A DNA stretch of 6,634 nt from Planctomycetota bacterium (GTDB lineage: Bacteria; Planctomycetota; Phycisphaerae; WQYP01), in NCBI GenBank assembly GCA_021798635.1, contig JAJZGH010000259.1, forward strand, positions 1 through 6,634, given 5' to 3'. The notes beneath the pieces are model-generated. The model did not search any database. It saw only the letters and a program-made list of their open reading frames with translations, and was not told the origin of the DNA. The translations under genes were made by a program, and so were the position numbers. Shown in pieces: positions 1 through 5,293 of the stretch; position 1 is the first letter of the stretch, and each line of letters starts with the position of its first letter.

Positions 1-262
1 GCCACCTACTTCACTTTTCCGGTGCGACAATCCTTCCACACCCCCGAGGGGCCGCGATCACGCACCGTTTGTAATGCCACCGACCATCGAAGTGCATAAT
101 TTGCTGCGGCAATTACAGACCATCCGGCTGGGGCGTCTGGAGGTGAACGGTAAAAGTCTGAAAATCAAGGTCACCCGCGTTCCCAAAGACCTTAACGCCA
201 TTCTCAGTAAACTGGGGTTGCTGGAAATCTTTACCCAGCCGCCGGCTTGGACACCGGGTTGA
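1..262 (+). pseudogene. Transposase remnant (IS1634-like), internally deleted and frameshifted
   Basis: Frame 1 from base 1 reads a stretch containing FHTPEGPRSRTV up to a stop at 97-99, resembling the N-terminal region of IS1634-type transposases. Frame 2 has an ATG at 74 and runs to TGA at 260-262. It encodes 62 residues including LRQLQTIRLGRLEVNGKSLK and KVTRVPKDLNAILSKLGL, which resembles the C-terminal end of such transposases. The two parts lie almost back to back but out of frame, so several hundred internal codons, including any catalytic acidic residues, have been lost. It cannot encode a working enzyme. It lies antisense to the 3' part of the broken ATPase frame. The family name is from memory; that this is a transposase scrap is more secure than the exact family. 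Confidence 0.42.
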
Positions 263-469
263 ATGTAGCAAGTGCATTACGGCGGGAAGGCCGTAAATCA
301 ACGCTTTTCGCTCATGGCAGGGGGAAGTCAGGCTAATCATCGGAATCGTTTGGAGGAACGCGCTCTTGCCGCTGCTATTTGCCCCCGCAAAAATGGTCAA
401 TGGGGCGAGATCAAGGGTGGTTTCCTTGGCGATGGATTTGAAGTTGGCCACGGTCCATTTTGTTATCAT
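113..469 (-). pseudogene. AAA ATPase (OLD/SMC-like), truncated after the Walker A region
   Basis: The first ~48 residues match the start of AAA_15/AAA_21-type ATPases (OLD-, DUF3696- and PtuA-like). They have MITKWTVANFKSI (first strand), then DLAPLTIFAGANSSGKS with Walker A GANSSGKS at residues 29-36, then FLQTI. After residue ~48 (about base 325) similarity stops. The frame continues antisense through an IS remnant to a stop at 113, giving a 118-residue chimera. Intact family members usually have several hundred residues with Walker B and signature motifs, all absent here. The ATG at 469 has GGAG seven bases upstream and overlaps the preceding 30-codon ORF by ATGA, so translation is probably coupled. 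Such ATPases often act as motor or sensor subunits in anti-phage systems; that role here is inference. This copy is almost certainly non-functional unless the remainder lies beyond the IS and is expressed separately. Confidence 0.75.
277..296 (+). terminator. Hairpin after the transposase remnant
   Basis: A perfect 7-bp inverted repeat, ttacggc and gccgtaa, flanks a 6-base loop (gggaag) 14 bases after the remnant's stop codon. There is no immediate T-run; only cttttc follows from about 304. It may be a transposase terminator or part of the IS end. Nothing shows that it works. Confidence 0.3.
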
Positions 470-558
470 TCATCTTCTCCTGTGCACCGTCGCCATGGTT
501 TTGCATTGCCGCCGCAGGCCCTGTTCACTGTTGATGATAACGCCGAGATTATTTTCAT
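466..558 (-). CDS. Possible 30-residue coupled small ORF
   Basis: An ATG at 558-556 overlaps the helicase stop as ATGA, and its own TGA at 468-466 overlaps the ATPase start as another ATGA. A GGGGAAGG sequence lies seven bases before the ATG (566-573). The 30-residue product begins MKIISALSST and contains two cysteines (15 and 25) and a basic PWRRC segment. I recognise no family. Two 4-base overlaps plus a good ribosome binding site are what a translationally coupled operon gene would show. An alternative is that the frame merely carries ribosomes from helicase to ATPase, or arose by chance. A longer in-frame version starting near 669 lies inside the helicase and is less likely. Confidence 0.4.
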   Translation of the reverse strand: MKIISALSSTVNRACGGNAKPWRRCTGEDE

Positions 559-3500
559 ACCAAGGCCTTCCCCGGAACTGCGCAAGCGTGTTCCGCGCCG
601 ATCAGCAGGCGGAAGAGATTGGTGCTCCGGCGGGCGGTTTCCGATGGGCCATTTTGGGCCAGGTCGCAAAGCTGTGCGTCGTCGCCTTCCAGCAGCAGGG
701 TAATATTTTCGCGGAACCGCGTCAGGGCGGTGTAGATCATTTCGCGTGACAGATTGCCGCAGTTCTTTGGAAGGACAAAAATTACCTTTCCAAATCCACT
801 GCCTTGGGCTTTGTGTACGGTTAGGGCGTAGGCCAGTTCCAGGTACTGGTCGGCGTCCTGCGCGGAGTAGTTTTGCTGCTTATTTGGTTGCGTGGAGAAT
901 GCGACCGAGGCACCACCTTTACCCTTATCACCGATTGCCTTGACGATGATCCCGATTTCGCCGTTGGCAATCATCGCGTCGTTTCTGCGGAGGCTGCGGG
1001 TCTGAATCACCTTGTCCGTCTTTGTCAGGGGTTGGTTTCCGATGCGCACCTCGGCCTGGTCCATAATTCCGCCGCGGTAGTTCTTTTGGATTACGCGGTT
1101 GAGTTGGTCGGTTCCATGCCGAAACTTACGCGTGGGGCAGAGAATTTGCCAAGACTCGGCCAGCTCGGGACTGGGTGATTTGTCATCCGCGCCGATGGCG
1201 GCATTCATCCGCTTCCAATCCTCCTGCCCACATTGGGGCAGTATCTTGCTAATGGTATTCTGGATGAGTTCATCCAATGCACCGTGGTCAGCCCAGAGGG
1301 CTACTTCAAGATCGGAGTCGGCGGCGTTTTTTGCTTCGGCAATAATGTCTCCCGCGCGGGCCCCGCTTTCCGCGCTACCCATACCCCGGAATACTTCCGC
1401 AAGCTTCGCAGCGTGGCCAGTTTGGTGGCGATGGATTATTTTCAATTCCGCCACGGCAGATTGGGATATTCCGTGTGCAGTGAGTTCGTTGAGGATGTCC
1501 ACGAAGGGCTTTCCCGGCCCGATTGGGGGTAACTGGTTGGGGTCTCCAACGAGGATAATGTGTTCCACAGAATCCAGTTCGATTGACTTAATAAGCGTCG
1601 CGAGCAGATCGGTGGGGACCATGGAGCACTCGTCCACGATCAATGTGCTGACGCGGGAGCGCTTTCCGCCTGTTGGCTTAAGAGCGAAGCTTCCCTCAAA
1701 CAGCCAGTTGTTTTTGTGGAGGTGGGAGTGAATGGTGACGGCCTGGGTCTTGCCATCACTGTTTAACAGCAAGGCCGCTTTCCCCGTAGGTGCGACCACC
1801 AGTGTGGATTTATTTTCCTGGCGCAGTTGGGCCAGCAGAGTGCGAACGATGAAGGTTTTGCCGGTGCCGGCGCGGCCCGTGAGAATTGAGAACGGGCTGG
1901 TGTAGGTGGTGTGGAGTGCCTGAATCTGTGCTTCATCGGATATTACTTCCTGCTTTTCTTCAAGCTCTTTTCGGACTACGGCCTGCCAGTCAACTCTCTT
2001 CGCGTTGGCCGCGGTTTCGGTTCTAGATCTGGCTTCCACGGTGCTGGCGATGAGGGAATCACATTCCGCCAGGAACTTCAGGCTCAGGAAGGCCATGTCC
2101 TTTTCATCACCCGTCTTGGCAGGAAAATGGAGCATTTCGCTGAAATATTTTGAATCGTCGCCGAACAGCGACTGCAATTGATGGAATTCAGGCAGCGGCG
2201 GCAAGGGGCCTTTCAACTGCTTTGCCAATGCTTTTAAGGGCACGACGGTGTGTCCATTTTTTGCGGCATCCTCTAGCGCTGAGACCGTCGCCGCACGCAC
2301 ACGGCGCTTATCATCCGCTTGGGCTATATCAAGGGCGTAGTTTGCGAGATAGTTTCGCTGGGATTCGTCACTCGGGCATAGGCCGCGGTCGATAGAACCA
2401 AATGAAATGCAGATGCCATCCTTGTCGCCGCGGTCTTGTTCGCAGACAAGGTAGGGATTCCGGGTTATGGCTTCGTGGGTTCCAGCGATCCCACGACCAG
2501 CTCGAACATCGGCGTCCAGGAGTTGGCGGCAAATTTCTTTGGAAAATCCGAAGCGTGAAAGCATTTTTGCCAGAGAACGGTGATCAGTGGCCATGCATTT
2601 CCATTTGCCAACGGCATTGGAAACACCGGTACGGTACTGCTGATCGGCGGGAGAAGCACCGTCCAGAATGTTCTCTGCTGCCTGCCACGGGTTTTCTCCG
2701 CCTTCGGCTATTTTGGAAAGCACCTCGCGGTGGTAGGCCGGCCCATCAAGCCAACCGAGGTGCTCCAAGACCGCACCGAGGCCCGGGAACGGCCCGCGAT
2801 CCCGCCATAGGCGGTTGAGGAGTTCCTTGACAGCTTTTATTGGCTGATCCCAGTCGCCTGACACGGTACCATCGACGGCTACCTGGCGGAAGGAGGCGAG
2901 CAGCAGCTCCAGAAGTGGAATAGCCACATCGTCGGTTACCTGTTCGCAGGCGTAGGTGAATTGGGCACGAGCATAAGCAGGAACGCGGCAGAGGATTCCG
3001 GCAGGATCTTTTTGCTGGGAAAGATATTCCTGGTATGGGAGGCGAAATCCGTTGTGTTGGATACGCCGAACCTCGGCAACCGGTTGCCCGATTTTGGAGA
3101 TTGTGCCCACGCCAACGAGAAATTTTTCACTGGTTGGCTGGGTACCTGCATCGTTGGAAAGCGGGCTGTTGGAATTGCAATAAAAAAACACCAGCGACTT
3201 TTCGCACACCACATCATTCCAGAACGTACCATTTCGATGGTTGCGGCTGGTGTCCACAAACACGGAAAAATCCGCTGGTTCCAGGGTTTGATCGCGTGGG
3301 TGTTCGAATTGCCGCTTTGGGTGTTCGAATTGCCACTTCACGTTGCCGAAAGCTCCCGGGACGCGGGAGCAGGCGGGCTGCCAGTTTTTGCATTGCGGCT
3401 GTTGCTGTATTTCGAGAATGCTCCGGCCGTGATTTGCTTTCTCAAAATCGAGCTTCTGTTTCAGACAGTTGCGTATATGCGAGTTGCCGATACAAAAAGT

Positions 3501-3581
3501 ATTGGCGGCGGGGTCGTCACAGACGTGCCCATCCCACCCGCGGTCATGCCAGTCAAGCCGGGCTGAAATATGCGTAGACAT
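555..3581 (-). CDS. RecD-like SF1 DNA helicase with long N-terminal extension
   Basis: This 1008-residue protein has all the main SF1B (RecD-type) motifs in its C-terminal half: Walker A GRAGTGKT (569-576), Ia VVAPTGKAA (595-603), Walker B LIVDECSMV (647-655), motif III VGDPNQLPPIGPG (678-690), IIHRH (715-719), the UvrD_C_2 segment TVHKAQGSGF (921-930) and motif VI IYTALTRFREN (949-959). These predict ATP-driven 5'-3' translocation on DNA. The first ~550 residues are not ordinary RecD. They open with WHDRGWDGHVC (11-21) and a second cysteine at 30, which I recall only loosely from RecD-like helicases of accessory loci. Residues 82-95 are a 7-residue tandem duplication (KWQFEHP, KRQFEHP). The ATG at 3581 has GAGGG six bases upstream. 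It is second in a minus-strand operon, 33 bases after orf103, and overlaps the next ORF by four bases. The frame is intact. Helicase function is secure; the role of the N-terminal part is unknown. Confidence 0.93.
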   Translation of the reverse strand: MSTHISARLDWHDRGWDGHVCDDPAANTFCIGNSHIRNCLKQKLDFEKANHGRSILEIQQQPQCKNWQPACSRVPGAFGNVKWQFEHPKRQFEHPRDQTLEPADFSVFVDTSRNHRNGTFWNDVVCEKSLVFFYCNSNSPLSNDAGTQPTSEKFLVGVGTISKIGQPVAEVRRIQHNGFRLPYQEYLSQQKDPAGILCRVPAYARAQFTYACEQVTDDVAIPLLELLLASFRQVAVDGTVSGDWDQPIKAVKELLNRLWRDRGPFPGLGAVLEHLGWLDGPAYHREVLSKIAEGGENPWQAAENILDGASPADQQYRTGVSNAVGKWKCMATDHRSLAKMLSRFGFSKEICRQLLDADVRAGRGIAGTHEAITRNPYLVCEQDRGDKDGICISFGSIDRGLCPSDESQRNYLANYALDIAQADDKRRVRAATVSALEDAAKNGHTVVPLKALAKQLKGPLPPLPEFHQLQSLFGDDSKYFSEMLHFPAKTGDEKDMAFLSLKFLAECDSLIASTVEARSRTETAANAKRVDWQAVVRKELEEKQEVISDEAQIQALHTTYTSPFSILTGRAGTGKTFIVRTLLAQLRQENKSTLVVAPTGKAALLLNSDGKTQAVTIHSHLHKNNWLFEGSFALKPTGGKRSRVSTLIVDECSMVPTDLLATLIKSIELDSVEHIILVGDPNQLPPIGPGKPFVDILNELTAHGISQSAVAELKIIHRHQTGHAAKLAEVFRGMGSAESGARAGDIIAEAKNAADSDLEVALWADHGALDELIQNTISKILPQCGQEDWKRMNAAIGADDKSPSPELAESWQILCPTRKFRHGTDQLNRVIQKNYRGGIMDQAEVRIGNQPLTKTDKVIQTRSLRRNDAMIANGEIGIIVKAIGDKGKGGASVAFSTQPNKQQNYSAQDADQYLELAYALTVHKAQGSGFGKVIFVLPKNCGNLSREMIYTALTRFRENITLLLEGDDAQLCDLAQNGPSETARRSTNLFRLLIGAEHACAVPGKALV

Positions 3582-3614
3582 CTGGTACCCTCGCGTTTAA
3601 GTCAATATCCAGAT

Positions 3615-3926
3615 CTAGTGTAATACTGCGCGAACCACCTTGGCAAGATGCTCTCCTTCCCTCGACCAGTCCCTTGCCAGTACGTCGAAGTCGCGGAGGG
3701 CGTCGCCATTTTGGTGGCTCCGCCAAAAAGAGTGGCTGTCGCCCAAGATCAGCGTCAGGCGCTGGTTGTAAATTTCCAGCGTAACCTCGCAGCAAGGGCC
3801 GCCCTTTTTCGGGCTGCGCAGGGTTGGGTCGCCACCCGTGCCTGCCGCGCTCATGATGACCGCCTTCTCGGCGTGGCCAAATTTGAACTGTTCTTCGCTG
3901 ACTCGAACGAGCCGTATCGTGTCCAC
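3615..3926 (-). CDS. Conserved-looking 103-residue protein of unknown function
   Basis: First gene of the operon. Translation probably starts at GTG 3926, since GGAG lies seven bases upstream (3934-3937), giving 103 residues that end ...KVVRAVLH. I do not recognise the family. Its composition is balanced and soluble, without a signal peptide or membrane segment. A middle part (CCEVTLEIYNQRLTLILGD, about 45-63) looks like beta strands and is followed by an acidic-basic, probably helical tail (LRDFDVLARDWSREGEHLAK). An adjacent cysteine pair sits near residues 45-46. It ends 33 bases before the helicase ATG, so the two are almost certainly co-transcribed. A plausible but unproven idea is a small accessory or specificity subunit. 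The overlapping 131-residue frame is proline- and arginine-rich and looks like a shadow. Confidence 0.7.
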   Translation of the reverse strand: MDTIRLVRVSEEQFKFGHAEKAVIMSAAGTGGDPTLRSPKKGGPCCEVTLEIYNQRLTLILGDSHSFWRSHQNGDALRDFDVLARDWSREGEHLAKVVRAVLH

Positions 3927-3967
3927 CGTTGCGCTCCGTACACGTCACCGCGAATGCTGATGACTCG

Positions 3968-3995
3968 AATATATCAGACGTGCCACGGCTGTCAA
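3968..3995 (-). promoter_or_regulatory. Sigma70-type promoter of the helicase operon
   Basis: On the minus strand TTGACA (3990-3995, perfect -35) is separated by 16 bases from TATATT (3968-3973, five of six matches to TATAAT). Transcription would start near 3961, leaving a leader of about 35 bases before the GTG at 3926, which has its own Shine-Dalgarno. No better promoter is seen between here and the helicase, which supports one transcript for the four genes. Confidence 0.65.
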
Positions 3996-4000
3996 CCGTG
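3984..4000. promoter_or_regulatory. Candidate operator dyad over the -35 box
   Basis: Five-base arms cacgg and ccgtg flank the seven-base centre that contains the -35 hexamer. Further out, tgcca (3981-3985) and tggca (4002-4006) extend the dyad with a small offset. A repressor bound here would block the promoter. No regulator gene is present in the window, so this is a suggestion from symmetry alone. Confidence 0.3.
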
Positions 4001-4248
4001 CTGGCATGCTGGTGAAATCCGGGTTATATGCGCACACAATTTTCAATGCGATTGGTGCGGTATTGCGTTGGGGAGGCCAGTGCATCAGCGAGCTAGTTTC
4101 GTCGCACGCAGTTTTGATCTCCTGAGCGAAACCGGTACTGCCTACGAGGCAGCAGCCGGCGAATGTTGTTGTCCAGGGGGCCCATTGGACGCCGTGGCAA
4201 AAGTGGCCATTGCTGGCAGCTTTGTGGCCAAAGTCCACTGGCCGCCGA
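4001..4248. other. Gene-free upstream region, nothing recognised
   Basis: No frame here gives a convincing protein. A 97-codon minus frame (3945-4238) is rich in tryptophan, cysteine and histidine and runs across the operon promoter. Only small imperfect dyads are visible, for example tccaggggg/cccattgga around 4169-4186 and ggcca/tggcc at 4226-4243. The stretch may be decayed DNA or an extended regulatory region. Confidence 0.5.
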
Positions 4249-4267
4249 AAAGGTGTCAGGTACCTTT
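4249..4267. repeat. REP-like palindrome with GGTGTCAGGTACC core
   Basis: Perfect six-base arms aaaggt (4249-4254) and accttt (4262-4267) enclose gtcaggt. I recall GGTGTCAGGTACC-type sequences as recurrent intergenic motifs next to RAYT/Y1-type transposases in environmental bacteria. No such transposase lies in this window, so this would be a stand-alone copy. Confidence 0.35.
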
Positions 4268-4294
4268 ATCCGCGTAATCCGCGAAATCCGCGGT
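4268..4294. repeat. Three 9-bp tandem units (atccgcgNN)
   Basis: The units are atccgcgta, atccgcgaa and atccgcggt, directly adjoining the REP-like palindrome. The last two units can also fold as ccgcg/cgcgg followed by tcttttt (4279-4300), which mimics a terminator on the + strand, but no + strand gene leads into it. Confidence 0.7.
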
Positions 4295-4468
4295 CTTTTT
4301 ATCGTTTATTTTGTATTGCATACCGCATGGAAAGACTCCACGGTGGATCTCTCCCAGCCAGCCGACTGCCCGATGAGCCAGGATGGAAAACAGCGGTCCC
4401 CAGCCCACGCGCTGGACCAACAACACCCCTACCCAACATGATGCCCCCAAATACCGAAACCACTGATC

Positions 4469-4504
4469 AATACTGCAAATACTGCAAATACTGCCCAATA
4501 TTGA
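4469..4504. repeat. 9-bp tandem repeat (aatactgcN)
   Basis: There are three units, aatactgca, aatactgca and aatactgcc, followed by a degenerate fourth (caatattga). This belongs to the same class of short-period intergenic repeat as the others between 4268 and 5257. Confidence 0.75.
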
Positions 4505-4622
4505 TTTCAGAAATTTGAAACTTCCAATAATTTATTCATTGTTCATTAACCCCTCCCCCGCGCCCTATAGCTTCCCCAATATCGCCTATTGCTCATTAAT
4601 CCTTGATTTCTGAGCACGGCAT

Positions 4623-4644
4623 CCGCTGTTTGAAAAGTAAATAA
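4623..4644 (+). repeat. 22-bp direct repeat, copy 1
   Basis: This copy contains ccgctgtttgaaaa followed by gtaaataa. It matches copy 2 at 4796-4817 at 21 of 22 positions (g versus c at position 15). The copies are 173 bases apart, start to start, with two hairpins between them. Neither is coding. Confidence 0.7.
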
Positions 4645-4713
4645 CGTGAGAGTGGAAAGTAGGCGTGCCCGCGACTTTGCGGCGACAGCCTCTCTTCTGC
4701 TCCAACCTTATTT

Positions 4714-4728
4714 GACAGATCTACTGTC
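4714..4728. repeat. Small inverted repeat (gacag/ctgtc)
   Basis: Perfect five-base arms surround atcta. It lies between the two copies of the 22-bp direct repeat. No T-run follows on either strand, so a terminator role is unsupported. Confidence 0.3.
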
Positions 4729-4752
4729 CAACTCTCTCCTATCTACTGCCCT

Positions 4753-4770
4753 ATCGGGCCACAGCCCGAT
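4753..4770. repeat. 7-bp stem hairpin (atcgggc/gcccgat)
   Basis: A perfect seven-base inverted repeat has a four-base loop (caca). It is GC-rich enough to fold stably in RNA or extruded DNA. It lies between the two 22-bp direct repeats and has no adjacent gene or T-run. Confidence 0.45.
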
Positions 4771-4795
4771 TGATCCGTGATCATTGCGCAGCGCC

Positions 4796-4817
4796 CCGCT
4801 GTTTGAAAACTAAATAA
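4796..4817 (+). repeat. 22-bp direct repeat, copy 2
   Basis: Second copy of the element at 4623-4644, here ccgctgtttgaaaa followed by ctaaataa. The flanks are only loosely similar (both copies are followed within about 50 bases by a gcgac/gcc-rich stretch), so the pair may be the conserved heads of two diverged longer repeats. Confidence 0.7.
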
Positions 4818-4866
4818 TAGCGACAACCACGCTTTCGCGCCAGCCTTGAGAAGACGCAACTTCACA

Positions 4867-4890
4867 GGAGGCAGCGGAGGCAAACGGAGG
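4867..4890. repeat. 9-10 bp tandem repeat (ggaggcarc)
   Basis: Units are ggaggcagc, ggaggcaaac and a partial ggagg. The purine-rich ggagg sequences look like Shine-Dalgarno sites but no start codon with an open frame follows them. Confidence 0.6.
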
Positions 4891-4985
4891 AACTCTAACG
4901 GCCAACAGAAAAAATATACTGAAGTTAATCAACGGACCTGAGCCGTATCGCTTTCCTCCCAACTGTTGCATCCCCGTCGTCGTCA

Positions 4986-5126
4986 ATCTGTGCAGTCTGT
5001 GGATACCACGCTCCGTCCGTCTCTGTGCCCCCTGTGATCTCTGTGGCTCGTACCCCCCTTTTCTTCGTGTCTTTGTGGTAAATCCCCCGTCGCCGTTAAT
5101 CGGTGTCCATCGGTGGAATCGGTGGA
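4986..5126. repeat. Cluster of four diverged 9-10 bp tandem repeats with a YTGTGG-like core
   Basis: Four blocks occur in a row. The first is atctgtgca/gtctgtgga (4986-5003) and the second tctctgtgc/cccctgtga/tctctgtgg (5020-5046). The third is tcttcgtgt/ctttgtggt (5062-5079) and the fourth atcggtgtcc/atcggtgga/atcggtgga (5099-5126). All share a c-[tg]-g-t-g core with period 9 (10 once) on the same strand but differ in the flanking bases. None is in a convincing reading frame. Confidence 0.65.
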
Positions 5127-5147
5127 TCAGTTCGTCCTTCGTGACCC

Positions 5148-5257
5148 GGAACCTGGAACCTGGAATTAAGCAAAATAGCAGCGCAGCGGTTCCAAATTCT
5201 AACTCCTAACTCCCAACTCCTCAGTACTATTGTCGGCTGTCCCCTGTAACCCGTAAC
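5148..5257. repeat. Cluster of three 7-bp tandem repeats
   Basis: Blocks are ggaacct twice plus ggaatt (5148-5167), ctaactc/ctaactc/ccaactc (5199-5219) and ctgtaac/ccgtaac (5244-5257). They end just before the target site of the IS701 element. Confidence 0.65.
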
Positions 5258-5269
5258 CAAAGTCGCCTT

Positions 5270-5273
5270 CTAA
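5270..5273. other. Probable IS701 target site (ctaa)
   Basis: The four bases before the left inverted repeat are CTAA, which fits the 4-bp YTAR target I recall for IS701-family elements. The matching copy should lie immediately after base 6634, outside the window, so the duplication is not yet verified. Confidence 0.5.
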
Positions 5274-5290
5274 TATTACTATGTTAAGTA
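5274..5290 (+). repeat. IS701 element terminal inverted repeat (transposase 3' side)
   Basis: TATTACTATGTTAAGTA, 17 of 17 identical to the complement of 6618-6634. The stop codon of the family-like transposase frame (TAA, 5284-5286) lies inside it. Confidence 0.9.
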
Positions 5291-5293
5291 GAA

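Larger units (their letters stand above)
1..331 (+). mobile_element. Decayed insertion sequence, probably IS1634-like (right-hand part)
   Basis: This stretch carries two transposase-like scraps in different frames, then a hairpin, then the point where the oppositely oriented ATPase reading frame stops resembling its family (about 325-331). The right boundary is therefore inferred from the loss of ATPase similarity; no inverted repeat can be confirmed because the left end lies outside the window. The element is non-autonomous as seen: most of the transposase, including any catalytic DDE core, is missing. Family assignment rests on remembered resemblance of the C-terminal scrap. Confidence 0.4.
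4295..5273. other. Kilobase gene-free, repeat-rich intergenic region
   Basis: No frame on either strand looks like protein: the longest are compositionally odd and cross the repeats. Apart from the repeats listed separately, I see no tRNA, rRNA, riboswitch or convincing terminator. A further two-unit 7-bp repeat (attcatt/gttcatt) occurs at 4534-4547. Confidence 0.6.

Noticed and set aside
1099..1731. 210-residue plus-strand frame
   Set aside because: Fully antisense to the helicase, whose motifs in the opposite strand are unmistakable; serine- and tryptophan-rich shadow.
3553..3948. 131-residue minus-strand frame overlapping orf103 and the helicase start
   Set aside because: Very rich in arginine, proline and glycine, overlaps a better frame with a proper ribosome binding site, and runs into the helicase gene.
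3945..4238. 97-residue minus-strand frame upstream of the operon
   Set aside because: Odd composition with many tryptophans, cysteines and histidines, no ribosome binding site noted, and it crosses the operon promoter.
3648..4277. 209-residue plus-strand frame
   Set aside because: Antisense to orf103 and then across the promoter and REP-like palindrome; no recognisable domain.
4279..4300. Rho-independent terminator on the + strand (ccgcg/cgcgg then tcttttt)
   Set aside because: The stem is only five pairs, is explained by the 9-bp repeat units, and no + strand gene leads into it.
4256..4498. 80-residue minus-strand frame
   Set aside because: Its repeated residues (ICSICSI, ADFADYADK) are just the 9-bp repeats read as codons.
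4469..5257. CRISPR array
   Set aside because: The units are 7-10 bases with no spacers, and each block has a different motif; no cas gene is present.
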